A stretch of DNA of 64,000 nucleotides from Rothia sp. SD9660Na. GTDB lineage: Bacteria; Actinomycetota; Actinomycetes; Actinomycetales; Micrococcaceae. This document shows positions 55,859 through 64,000 of this stretch, in pieces. The notes beneath the pieces were generated by a model. The model saw only the letters and a program-made list of their open reading frames with translations, made no database searches and was not told the DNA's origin. How positions within the stretch are numbered: position 1 is the stretch's first letter; each line of letters begins with the position of its first letter. The position numbers and the translations under genes were made by a program. The DNA lies in NCBI RefSeq assembly GCF_030064065.1, contig NZ_CP125946.1:1-64000 (forward strand), written 5' to 3'.

Positions 55859-55886
55859 TATAAATGAGATATATAATTCATTTATA
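55859..55886. promoter_or_regulatory. Inverted repeat over the start of the HTH-MNT gene
   Basis: TATAAATGA (55859-55867) and TCATTTATA (55878-55886) form a perfect 9-bp inverted repeat with a 10-bp AT spacer; the second arm ends on the A of the ATG. Likely autoregulatory site for the HTH protein. Confidence 0.6.
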
Positions 55887-56461
55887 TGAAGACTCTTCCT
55901 TCTGCTCTTACCCCCTTCGTCCGCTCTGATACAGTGGGGGCAATTTTGGCTGAAACCATGCTCACCCCTGATCAAGAATTCACTCTTGCAGAGTTATCCC
56001 GCCGCACCGGGGGTAGCGCCCCAACAGTCCACCGAGAAGTATCAAAACTCGTAGAAAATACGATTCTTCAAGAACGTACTGAGGGTCGCAACCGCCTGGT
56101 AAAAGCTAACCCTGAGCACCCTCTCTACCTGCCAATGGCAGAAATTATCCGTTCCACTTATGGTCCAGAACCTACCCTACGTGATTTACTCACAGATACT
56201 CAGGGAGTTCACCATGCTTATATATACGGGTCATGGGCATCTCGTAGAGAGGGAGAACCTGGTAACTTCCCACAGGATCTTGATGTTCTAATTGTGGGAG
56301 ATATCAGCCGACGGCAGCTAGCTATAATCAATGAAAAGTTTGGGAGAAACTTAGCTATCCCTCTCAACATTTCTCGTATCTCACAAGAAGAATGGGAGAG
56401 CCCTTCCCCGTCTGTTTTTGTGTCAACTGTAAAGTCACGCCCCCTGCGGCAAATCGTATAG
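55886..56461 (+). CDS. HTH-nucleotidyltransferase (MNT) protein
   Basis: A 191-residue protein: N-terminal winged HTH (FTLAELSRRTGGSAPTVHRE, residues about 32-65) and a minimal nucleotidyltransferase domain with YGSWASR (Gly115-Ser116) and the metal-binding pair DLD (Asp131, Asp133) in DLDVLIVGD. This is the antitoxin side of MNT-HEPN-type modules. The codon composition is AT-richer than the neighbours, which suggests transfer. The partner follows at once. A strong inverted repeat covers the start region. Confidence 0.78.
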   Translation: MKTLPSALTPFVRSDTVGAILAETMLTPDQEFTLAELSRRTGGSAPTVHREVSKLVENTILQERTEGRNRLVKANPEHPLYLPMAEIIRSTYGPEPTLRDLLTDTQGVHHAYIYGSWASRREGEPGNFPQDLDVLIVGDISRRQLAIINEKFGRNLAIPLNISRISQEEWESPSPSVFVSTVKSRPLRQIV

Positions 56462-56923
56462 GTGGATTCTATGAATCAGTTCCCGCAGCGGATTCAAGAA
56501 ATGCTGGCTATGCGTCAGCTAGAAGAAATTGGGCCTAACCCCAATCACGCCCTGACGGTGATTGCTACTGCTCAAACACACATTAAGACCGCACAGCTTC
56601 TAGCCACTACTGGGGATACAGGAATGGCCTTTACTGCTACGTATGATGCTGCGCGTAAAGCTCTTGTAGCGGTATTAACGATTGAAGGTTTAAGAATTAG
56701 GGCTGTGAGAGGAGCACATCGGAATACGGGCATCGCGGCTCAGTGTTTTTTAGACTCTCCTGCACTCGGTGATTTTGAGTGGATGAGACAGGTGCGTAAC
56801 AGCACTGAATACCCCTCTGAGAGCCGCCCTACTGCTGATGCTCAGGATGTTGCGGAAGCCTTTGAAGTTGCCCAACAAATTGTTAGAGAATGCGCCAGCT
56901 ATGTTGAGGGTCGGGTGGGTTAG
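56462..56923 (+). CDS. HEPN-like partner protein, SAV_6107 type
   Basis: A 153-residue helical protein starting GTG 56462 right after the previous stop, or ATG 56471. The helix MAFTATYDAARKALVAVL and the C-terminal MRQVRNSTEYPSESRP resemble HEPN proteins of the SAV_6107 kind. The classical RNase motif R-x(4-6)-H is replaced by R112-N-S-T-E-Y117, so nuclease activity is doubtful. With the upstream HTH-MNT gene it forms a probable toxin-antitoxin or defence-like module. AT-richer than the surroundings. Confidence 0.65.
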   Translation: MDSMNQFPQRIQEMLAMRQLEEIGPNPNHALTVIATAQTHIKTAQLLATTGDTGMAFTATYDAARKALVAVLTIEGLRIRAVRGAHRNTGIAAQCFLDSPALGDFEWMRQVRNSTEYPSESRPTADAQDVAEAFEVAQQIVRECASYVEGRVG

Positions 56924-56938
56924 CTGCCTGCCTGGGCT

Positions 56939-57040
56939 GACCGGAAAGCTGACCCTGGCAGAGATCGACCGGGTGCAGGAGCACTAGTTTTTCTGAGGGT
57001 AAGGACGCGCCTGCCCCGGCTTGTGTGAGCCGGGGCAGGC
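56939..57040. repeat. Right 102-bp direct repeat
   Basis: Counterpart of 55744-55845. Contains the same MFS C-terminal tail (LTLAEIDRVQEH and stop, one substitution) and the same hairpin. Confidence 0.9.
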
Positions 57041-57048
57041 GCGTCCTT
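57001..57048. terminator. Bidirectional terminator with 21-bp stem
   Basis: Perfect arms 57001-57021 and 57028-57048, loop TGTGTG; base pairs AAGGACGCG/CGCGTCCTT. It also terminates the minus-strand dehydrogenase. Confidence 0.9.
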
Positions 57049-57070
57049 GTTAAGGGAGTTTGAGGTAACC

Positions 57071-59347
57071 CTACTTGCTTGCCAGTTTGGCTTCGATGGC
57101 CTCACGGAGGGCCTGTGCTCCTTCGACCCAGGCGCCGAAGTCGCCGTTACCCTCAATATCGGGCAGGGCGCCAGCTTCGAGACGGGCTGCGCGGAAGGCG
57201 CGGGCAATATCGTTGACCGAAGCCCCGTGCTTCTTCTTCATCTCGTACACGAAGGTGATACCCGCGTGGTTGATCATACGGTTAGCTGCGCGGGTTGCGA
57301 TGATTTCGCTGCGCAGGGGGTGCTCGTCGAAGTAGGAGCCAAACTTCTCGGTAGCGGGAGCCGGGAAGTAGTCAGCCAGCACGTCGCTGAGGTCAAGATC
57401 GGGCTCATCGGCGTAGCCACTGTCAACGAGCGCTGCGGTGAGGTCGATCTTTGCGTAGGCGGTGAGTACCGAGAGTTCGGGGCTGGTGAGGGGGACGTGC
57501 GCTTCTGCCCGGTCTGCCAGGTCGGCATCTGAGGGGAGCAGTTCAACCTCGCGGTCAAGATGCACGGTCTCGGTCAGGTAGTCCATGAACTCGCCTGCGA
57601 TGTCGTTGGTATTGAAAGCTTCGGTGCGTTCTGCCTGCAGGAGTACGTTCTGCTCCAGGTTGGAGCGCAGCACGCGACGGCCTACTTCTTCGACCTGCTC
57701 AGCGATGAAGTCGGCGCGGTCGCCCTCGTTGAACTGGCCCGCTTCAATGGCACGGCCCATGAGAATCTTGAGGTTGACCTCGCGGTCTGAGGTCTCAACG
57801 CCAGCAGAGTTGTCGATGGCGTCGGTGTTGACGAGGATGCCACCCGCTGCTGCCTCGATGCGGGCTCGCTGGGTGAGGCCCAGGTTACCACCTTCGGAGA
57901 TGACACGTACCCGCAGTTCGGGTGCGGTGACGCGGAGCTTGTCGTTGGTGGAGTCGCCTACCTGGCTGTTGCTTTCTTCGGTGGAGCGCACGTAGGTGCC
58001 GGTTCCGCCGGTGTAGAGCAGGTCTACGGGAGCCTTGAGCAGTGCGATAATGAGCTGGTCGCCGCTCATGGTTTCAACGGCGCTATCAAGGCCCAGGGCC
58101 TTGCGCATCTGGGGAGTGACCTCAATGGCCTTGTCTTTGCGGGAGTAGACGCCGCCGCCATCTGAAATCAGTTCTGGCTTATAGTCGGTCCAGTAGGCGC
58201 GGGGCAGGTTGAAGAGGCGTTGGCGCTCAGTAAACGATACGGCAGCGTCGGGGTTTGGGTCGATGAAGATGTGGCGGGAGTCGAAGGCGCCAATCAGGCG
58301 GATGTGCTCTGAGAGCAGGGCACCGTTGCCGAATACATCGCCGGCCATACCGCCGATACCCACCATGGTGAAGTCTTCAGCTTGAGAATCGTGCCCCAGG
58401 GCAGCGAAGTGGCGCTTGACCGACTCCCAGGCGCCGCGGGCGGTAATACCCATTTCCTTGTGGTCAAAGCCCACCGAGCCGCCGGAGGCAAAAGCATCGC
58501 CCAGCCAGAAGCCACGGTCTAGGGAGATGCCGTTAGCGATGTCTGAGAAGGTAGCAGTGCCCTTATCGGCGGCAACGACCAGGTAGTGGTCGTCCTCATC
58601 GAGAGCCACGACCGCGTCGGGGCGCACGATGGTCTGCTGGCCATTGTCGGTCACCAGGTTATCGGTGATATCGAGCAGGGAAGAGATGAAGAGCTTGTAG
58701 GCAGCTACACCCATCTCGTTGTACTTATCCTGCTCAGTATCGCGGTCGGGCAGGTTCTTGGGAACAAAACCACCCTTAGAGCCAGTGGGGATAATGACAG
58801 CATTCTTGGTGACCTGAGCCTTAACCAGACCGAGCACCTCGGTGCGGAAATCCTCGGGTCGGTCGGACCAGCGCAGACCACCGCGGGCAACCTTGCCGAA
58901 GCGCAGGTGCACACCTTCGAGGGCTTCACCTTCGACAAAGATTTCAAAGAGTGGCTTAGGCAGAGGCGCGAAAGAGACATCGCGGGTTGAGATCTTCAGG
59001 GCGATAGTTTCTTTGCCCTGGTAGGCGTTAGTGCGTACGGTTGCCAGGACGACCTCAAGCAGCTTGGTGAAGAAATCCTGGGTTTCGGCGTCCAGCTTTT
59101 CGATATCGGCGCGCACCTCTTCAGCCGCTGCGCGCTGGGAGGTGCGGCGGGCGTCCGCGTCCTTTTCGAGGGCGGGATCGAAGCTGGTGCTGAAAATGTC
59201 TGCGATGCTGTCGGCGATGGTGGGGTTGTCAGCAAGGGCCTTGTTCATGAAGTCCGCAGTGAAGGGGGCTCCGAGTTGCAGGAGGTAGCGGGAGTAGGCG
59301 TATAGAACTTTTGAGGTGAGAGCTGAACTGGTAGAGGCTGACATCAT
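57071..59347 (-). CDS. NAD-glutamate dehydrogenase, catalytic half only
   Basis: A 758-residue protein equal to the C-terminal, catalytic half of the GDH180-type NAD-dependent glutamate dehydrogenase, which converts glutamate to 2-oxoglutarate and ammonia. It begins KVLYAYSRYLLQLGAPFTAD, equivalent to about residue 672 of the neighbouring full-length paralogue, and keeps VARGGLRWSDRPEDFRTEV, PTGSKGGFVPK and EGGNLGLTQRARIE. The start (ATG 59347) has GAAGGG close upstream, so the short form looks deliberately translated rather than a torn fragment. The regulatory N-terminal half is absent. Confidence 0.85.
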   Translation of the reverse strand: MMSASTSSALTSKVLYAYSRYLLQLGAPFTADFMNKALADNPTIADSIADIFSTSFDPALEKDADARRTSQRAAAEEVRADIEKLDAETQDFFTKLLEVVLATVRTNAYQGKETIALKISTRDVSFAPLPKPLFEIFVEGEALEGVHLRFGKVARGGLRWSDRPEDFRTEVLGLVKAQVTKNAVIIPTGSKGGFVPKNLPDRDTEQDKYNEMGVAAYKLFISSLLDITDNLVTDNGQQTIVRPDAVVALDEDDHYLVVAADKGTATFSDIANGISLDRGFWLGDAFASGGSVGFDHKEMGITARGAWESVKRHFAALGHDSQAEDFTMVGIGGMAGDVFGNGALLSEHIRLIGAFDSRHIFIDPNPDAAVSFTERQRLFNLPRAYWTDYKPELISDGGGVYSRKDKAIEVTPQMRKALGLDSAVETMSGDQLIIALLKAPVDLLYTGGTGTYVRSTEESNSQVGDSTNDKLRVTAPELRVRVISEGGNLGLTQRARIEAAAGGILVNTDAIDNSAGVETSDREVNLKILMGRAIEAGQFNEGDRADFIAEQVEEVGRRVLRSNLEQNVLLQAERTEAFNTNDIAGEFMDYLTETVHLDREVELLPSDADLADRAEAHVPLTSPELSVLTAYAKIDLTAALVDSGYADEPDLDLSDVLADYFPAPATEKFGSYFDEHPLRSEIIATRAANRMINHAGITFVYEMKKKHGASVNDIARAFRAARLEAGALPDIEGNGDFGAWVEGAQALREAIEAKLASK

Positions 59348-59437
59348 CTGCCCTTCTAATCGGGGAGGGCACCCGGTGCCCTAGTGGAGATTCCAGCATA
59401 AAAGGATGAAGGGAGAGCTGGCGATACCATTTTTGCA

Positions 59438-59460
59438 ATGTGAGACTGTATGTCTCGCAT
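59438..59460. promoter_or_regulatory. Inverted repeat in the divergent gdh promoter gap
   Basis: GAGAC-N5-GTCTC with flanking ATG/CAT symmetry lies midway in the 256-bp gap between the two divergent dehydrogenase genes; candidate shared operator. Confidence 0.45.
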
Positions 59461-59603
59461 ATGAAGAGCTGCCGGGTGCAGGCTGCCTCCTGGGTGTTGC
59501 GGTTCACTCCCCGCCGCCTTCCCGACTACTATGTAAGTGGAGCGCAGACCCGCGCACCCAGGTATCACAACGGAGTGACATCCGCCCAGCGAAAGGCAAA
59601 CCC

Positions 59604-62600
59604 TTGCTCACGAACGATCGTTCAGCCCACTGGTCCGGTAGCGAAGACTGGATCAACGAATACTACCGTCACAGCTCAGCTGACGAACTCGAAGGTCTGA
59701 GTGACCAGCAGCTAACCAACCTTGCCCAGGCCCACCGCGCTCTGGCAGATCAGCGGGCAGCCGGTGAGGCCCTGATTTCGGTGAGCAACGATGACGCTGG
59801 CAGCACTCTCTTTATCGTTGTAGACGACACCAGCTTCCTGGTCTCATCTATCACCGCTCAGATTGCCGCAAACTGGGGCGGTATTTCAGGGCTCATCCAC
59901 CCCACCTTTGTCGTAGAACGCGACTCAAACTGCCGCCTGGCCAGCGTCACAGGCACCGGCTTTAAACAGCCCGTAGCAAGCGGTGACACCGTCTCTATGC
60001 CTATTTTGCGTGATGCTGCCACCGGCAACATCGGTGCCGGGGCCACCATTGAGTCGTGGATTGCCGTCCGTCTCACCTCCCGCGTTGAAGGCGAAAACGT
60101 TACCCGTCTTGAGCAGGAAATCCGTTCCATTCTGATCGACGTGCGCCGCGCAGCCCGTGACAACGACGCCATGGCAGCCCGCACCCTCGACATCGCAGAA
60201 AAACTGGGCGAACTAACAGATGTAACCCTGGGTGGCGCTGCCCACTACACCGGTTCCATCAACTCCGATGCCGACCCCATGACCCGCATCGAATCAGTCC
60301 AGGAGTTCCTACGCTGGCTTACCCGCGGCAACTTCCTCTTCATGGGCATCAAGGAACGCGACCTCTCAGGCCACTCCGGCGACCTGCTGCTGACCGACCG
60401 TGATGGCTCTGGCCTGGGTATTCTTGCCGATACCGGTGAAGGTGACCCCATCGTCCTCACCGGCCTGGGCCTCGAAAACGCCCGCGACCCCAAGCCCCTC
60501 TACATCACCAAGGCCAACTCTCGCTCCACCGTGCACCGCCACGAGTACCTGGACTACATCGGCGTGCGCGACTTTGACCGCTCCGGCAAGATCGTGGGCG
60601 AATACGTCATTCTGGGTCTCTTCTCCCGCCAGGCCTACTCCCTGCCCGCCGTCGAAACCCCCATCGTGCGTGAGCGTGTAGCTATTATGCGCCGCCACCT
60701 GGGCTACCAGCCGGGCTCCCACTCCGACAAGACCCTGGCCGGTATCATCGAGGACTACCCCCGCCTCGAACTTCTCCACGCCGACCTGCAGGAACTTACC
60801 GACACCTTCCGCGGCATTATGGGCCTGGAAGAACGCCGTACCACCCGCCTCTTCCTGCGCTCGGACGCCTTTGGCCGCTTCGTCTCCGCCACCGTCTTCC
60901 TGCCGCGCGACCGCTACAACACCCACGTACGTCAGCGCCTTGAGGCTGTCTTCCACGAGTTCATCGACATTGAAAGCCTAGACTTCGAGGTCTACCTCTC
61001 CACCTCGTCCCTGGCCCGTATCTTCTTCCGCCTACGCTTGACCACCCCTAACACCATTCCTGCCCTGGACGCCAAGGCAATTGAGCGCCGCCTGCAAGAA
61101 GCTACCCGCTCCTGGGGCGAGGCAACCGCCGCTGCCGTTGAGGCGGCAGCTGCCAGCGAAGGTCTAAGCGCCGAGGACGGCCGTGCAGCCGCCTCAGCTT
61201 GGTCTGAGGCTGTACCCATGACTTACCGCGCCGACTACGAGGTCGAAAACGCCGTTGAAGATATCAACATCTTTGAATCGCTCAGCGATGCTCAGCCGGC
61301 CGCTATCCGTATGGGGGAGCGCCAGGGCCGCACCCGCGTCAAGACCTACCTGGCTAGCGCCCACACCCTCACCGAACTGCTACCCGTGATGCAGAACATG
61401 GGCCTGGTCGTTATCGATCAGAAGCCCTACGACATTACTCCTGCAGACGGCCGCAGCTTCTCCCTCTACGACTTCGGTGTTGAACTGCCCGAAGGTGTAG
61501 AAGCAGAGAAGGTTTCTGCCCTCTACGAGGCCGCCCTGAACGCCTACCTGCTGGGCAAGCGCGAGTCCGACAGCCTCGACCGCCTGATTCTGGCAGAAGG
61601 CCTGACCTGGGAGCAGGTCCGCGTACTGCGCGCCTACACCCACTACCTGGTGCAGCTGGGGCAGGTCTACACCGCCGAGTTCATGTCTGACACTCTGCTG
61701 GCCTACCCCGCAGCTACCCGCCTGCTCGCCAACTACTTCGCGGCTACCTTCGACCCCGATGCTCAGTTCGCAAGCGACGAGCAACGCGAGGACGCCCGTG
61801 AGCAGGTCTGGCGCGACCTGGGCGGCGCCCTGGACGCCATCCCCACCCTCGACGTGGACCGCTTCATGCGCTCCCTAGCCGCCGTCATGAAGGCGACCCT
61901 TCGCACCAACGCCTACCTGGACCGTCCTGCCCTCGCCCTGAAGGTGGCACCCGGTCAGATTGATTTCGCGCCCCTGCCCCGCCCCACCTTCGAAATCTTC
62001 GTTTATTCACCCCGCGTTGAGGGTGTGCACCTGCGCTTCGGCTCCGTTGCCCGCGGTGGCCTGCGCTGGTCTGACCGCCGCGAAGACTTCCGCACCGAAG
62101 TGCTCGGCCTGGTCAAGGCCCAGATGGTCAAGAACGCCGTCATCATCCCCACCGGCGCCAAGGGCGGCTTCTACCCCAAGCAGCTCCCCAACCCGGCCCT
62201 AGACCGCGACGCCTGGATTACCGAAGGTCGCGAGTCCTACAAGGTCTTCATCGCCTCCCTGCTCGACGTCACCGACAACCTGGCTATCGAAGCCGACGGC
62301 AGCGAAACCGTCGTCCACAACCCCCGCGTTATCGCCCGCGACGGCGACGACTACTACCTGGTTGTAGCCGCTGACAAGGGCACCGCATCCTTCTCAGACA
62401 CCGCAAATGCCATCAGCGCAGACTACGGCTTCTGGCTGGGCGACGCCTTCGCCTCCGGCGGCTCCGTGGGCTACGACCACAAGGCCATGGGCATTACCGC
62501 CCGCGGCGCCTGGGAGTCAGTCAAGCGCCACTTTGCTGAGCTGGGCATCGACTGCCAGGCCGAAGAATTCACCGCCGTCGGCATCGGCGACATGAGCGGC

Positions 62601-64000
62601 GACGTCTTTGGTAACGGCCTCATGCGCTCCCGCGCCACCCGACTGGTTGCAGCCTTCGACCACCGCGACATCTTCCTGGACCCCAACCCCAAGGCCGATG
62701 TCGCCTTCGACGAGCGCGTACGCCTCTACAACCTGCCCCGCTCCTCCTGGCAGGACTACAACCCCGAGCTCATCTCAGACGGTGGTGGCGTCTACTCACG
62801 CGGCGCTAAGTCCATCCCAATCTCCGAGCAGGTACGCCAGGCCCTGGGTCTCGACGAAGGCGTCACCGAAATGGCCCCGCCCGAACTGCTCTCCGCTATC
62901 CTTAAGGCCCCCGTCGACCTGCTCTACAACGGCGGTATCGGCACCTACGTCAAGGGCTTCACCGAAACCCACGCCGCCGTAGGCGACAAGGCCAACGACG
63001 CTATCCGCGTCAACGGCCGCGACCTGCGCGCTCGCATCGTGGGTGAAGGCGGCAACCTGGGCTTCACCCAGTTGGGTCGTATTGAAGCTGCCCGCGCTGG
63101 CATCCTTATCAATACCGACGCCATCGATAACTCCGCCGGTGTAGAGACCTCAGATCGCGAGGTCAACATCAAGATTCTGGTAGATCGCCTGGTCACCGCC
63201 GGTAAACTCTCTGCCGAAGAACGCGCAGGCTTCATCGAAGCCCAGCGCGAGGACGTTGGTGCTCAGGTACTGCGCACCAACGTTGAGCAGAACGTGCTGC
63301 TACAGGCCGAGCGCCACGGCCTGGTGCCCGGGGTTGAGGTCTACATTCGCCTGATTCATGACCTCGAAGAGAACGCCGGCCTCAACCGCGAGGTGGAATT
63401 CCTACCCACCGACGAGGAAATCCGTGAGCGATACGAGGCTACCGGGGAAACACTCAACGGCCCCGAGCTGGCCGTCCTGGCAGCCTATGTGAAGATCCAC
63501 CTGACCGCAGAGCTCGAGAAGACCGACCTGGCAGACGACCCCTACCTGGCCCGCGTGCTCACCGAGTACTTCCCGCCCGCCCTGGTCGAGCGCTTCGGCG
63601 AGCACCTAGAATCTCACCCCCTGCGCAAGCAGATTATCTGCACCCGCGTAGCCAACGAAATGGTGAACCTGGGCGGTATCACCCACGTCTTCCGCGCGGT
63701 GGAAGAAACCGGCGTGGGGGTAGACGCCCTGGCCCGAGCCTTCTACGTTTCACGTGAAACATTTGGCATTGGCAACTCTGCACGGTTGCACCGGGAGCTA
63801 CCCGCCTCTGTTCCCCTGGAAGGCTGGCAGGCCGTTATCAAGGACTGGCAGCGCGTGCTCGACCGCTTGGCCCGCTGGTTTGCAGCCGAACGCTCAGTCG
63901 TCGTGGGCACCCCCATCGCCGAGATGATCGTGCGTTTCAAGCCAGTTGCCGAACTGATCCCCTCACTCAAGGACTACTTCGCCGACGATACCCGCGCCCG
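59604..64000 (+). CDS. gdh: NAD-dependent glutamate dehydrogenase, full-length (3' end beyond window)
   Basis: An uninterrupted frame of 1465 codons that runs off the right edge; the family is about 1600 residues. The N-terminal half contains ACT/PAS-type regulatory segments (for example FLRWLTRGNFLFMGIKERDL); the catalytic half has VARGGLRWSDRREDFRTEVL, PTGAKGGFYPK and EGGNLGFTQLGRIEAARAG. The enzyme deaminates glutamate to 2-oxoglutarate. Start TTG 59604, with GAAAGG 7 nt upstream. The coding sequence contains a parS-like site at 63746. It lies head-to-head with its catalytic-half paralogue. Confidence 0.93.
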   Translation, partial: MLTNDRSAHWSGSEDWINEYYRHSSADELEGLSDQQLTNLAQAHRALADQRAAGEALISVSNDDAGSTLFIVVDDTSFLVSSITAQIAANWGGISGLIHPTFVVERDSNCRLASVTGTGFKQPVASGDTVSMPILRDAATGNIGAGATIESWIAVRLTSRVEGENVTRLEQEIRSILIDVRRAARDNDAMAARTLDIAEKLGELTDVTLGGAAHYTGSINSDADPMTRIESVQEFLRWLTRGNFLFMGIKERDLSGHSGDLLLTDRDGSGLGILADTGEGDPIVLTGLGLENARDPKPLYITKANSRSTVHRHEYLDYIGVRDFDRSGKIVGEYVILGLFSRQAYSLPAVETPIVRERVAIMRRHLGYQPGSHSDKTLAGIIEDYPRLELLHADLQELTDTFRGIMGLEERRTTRLFLRSDAFGRFVSATVFLPRDRYNTHVRQRLEAVFHEFIDIESLDFEVYLSTSSLARIFFRLRLTTPNTIPALDAKAIERRLQEATRSWGEATAAAVEAAAASEGLSAEDGRAAASAWSEAVPMTYRADYEVENAVEDINIFESLSDAQPAAIRMGERQGRTRVKTYLASAHTLTELLPVMQNMGLVVIDQKPYDITPADGRSFSLYDFGVELPEGVEAEKVSALYEAALNAYLLGKRESDSLDRLILAEGLTWEQVRVLRAYTHYLVQLGQVYTAEFMSDTLLAYPAATRLLANYFAATFDPDAQFASDEQREDAREQVWRDLGGALDAIPTLDVDRFMRSLAAVMKATLRTNAYLDRPALALKVAPGQIDFAPLPRPTFEIFVYSPRVEGVHLRFGSVARGGLRWSDRREDFRTEVLGLVKAQMVKNAVIIPTGAKGGFYPKQLPNPALDRDAWITEGRESYKVFIASLLDVTDNLAIEADGSETVVHNPRVIARDGDDYYLVVAADKGTASFSDTANAISADYGFWLGDAFASGGSVGYDHKAMGITARGAWESVKRHFAELGIDCQAEEFTAVGIGDMSGDVFGNGLMRSRATRLVAAFDHRDIFLDPNPKADVAFDERVRLYNLPRSSWQDYNPELISDGGGVYSRGAKSIPISEQVRQALGLDEGVTEMAPPELLSAILKAPVDLLYNGGIGTYVKGFTETHAAVGDKANDAIRVNGRDLRARIVGEGGNLGFTQLGRIEAARAGILINTDAIDNSAGVETSDREVNIKILVDRLVTAGKLSAEERAGFIEAQREDVGAQVLRTNVEQNVLLQAERHGLVPGVEVYIRLIHDLEENAGLNREVEFLPTDEEIRERYEATGETLNGPELAVLAAYVKIHLTAELEKTDLADDPYLARVLTEYFPPALVERFGEHLESHPLRKQIICTRVANEMVNLGGITHVFRAVEETGVGVDALARAFYVSRETFGIGNSARLHRELPASVPLEGWQAVIKDWQRVLDRLARWFAAERSVVVGTPIAEMIVRFKPVAELIPSLKDYFADDTRA
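63746..63761. promoter_or_regulatory. parS: parS-like ParB-binding site inside gdh
   Basis: CGTTTCACGTGAAACA matches the 16-bp parS consensus TGTTTCACGTGAAACA at 15 positions and is a perfect 14-bp palindrome in its core (63747-63760). It falls within the coding sequence (codons for YVSRETF). It is about 62 kb from oriC, within the range of parS clusters around origins. Confidence 0.8.

Overview
The window looks like the replication-origin end of an actinobacterial chromosome, most probably a Micrococcaceae member close to Rothia. The basis is the order dnaA-oriC-dnaN-recF-dciA-gyrB-gyrA-DUF3566-tRNA-Ile-DLW-39-tRNA-Ala, a moderately high GC content, a mycoredoxin-like protein, a 180-kDa-class NAD-glutamate dehydrogenase and the luciferase-like/FMN-reductase pair known from corynebacteria. 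The genus is an inference; the phylum is well supported.

Layout. 1-10.7 kb is the origin and gyrase block. 10.7-14.1 kb carries tRNA-Ile, then two near-identical tRNA-Ala(TGC)-5S rRNA units that flank a phosphate transporter and an ATPase gene, with no 16S or 23S rRNA. 14.2-20.4 kb holds a glutamate/sodium symporter, a Lys/Ala-rich membrane protein, an ATPase behind a 60-bp palindrome, a cyclophilin and a rhomboid protease. 20.4-20.6 kb is a convergent, gene-free gap packed with DnaA boxes and words shared with oriC. 20.6-31.4 kb has small stress-type proteins, galactokinase, a TetR regulator beside a biotin-synthase-like protein without a radical-SAM core, flavin enzymes, an orphan BglG-type antiterminator and a BrnQ transporter. 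31.9-32.9 kb is a wrecked two-component system. Then come a CrcB fluoride-channel pair, VanZ, an aquaglyceroporin, two peptidase/unknown genes that share a C-terminal domain, gluconate kinase/permease and a pyruvate-decarboxylase-like enzyme.

43.5-55.3 kb is a cell-surface glycan locus: multi-membrane-span proteins, four glycosyltransferases, a flippase, GtrB/GtrA-like proteins and an acyltransferase-SGNH protein. It probably builds and decorates an envelope polysaccharide or glycolipid. 55.4-57.0 kb contains a broken MFS transporter and an AT-richer HTH-nucleotidyltransferase/HEPN-like pair lying between 102-bp direct repeats. The window ends with two head-to-head NAD-glutamate dehydrogenase genes: a catalytic-half-only copy on the minus strand and a full-length copy running off the right edge, which carries a near-perfect parS site.

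Cross-cutting signals: at least 25 copies of the octamer GCGTCCGC (either strand), several as inverted pairs in terminators, and none noticed in the glycan locus; four exact copies of the palindrome TGTAATTACA, three of them with DnaA boxes; and several genes broken by single-base frameshifts, two at C6 tracts.
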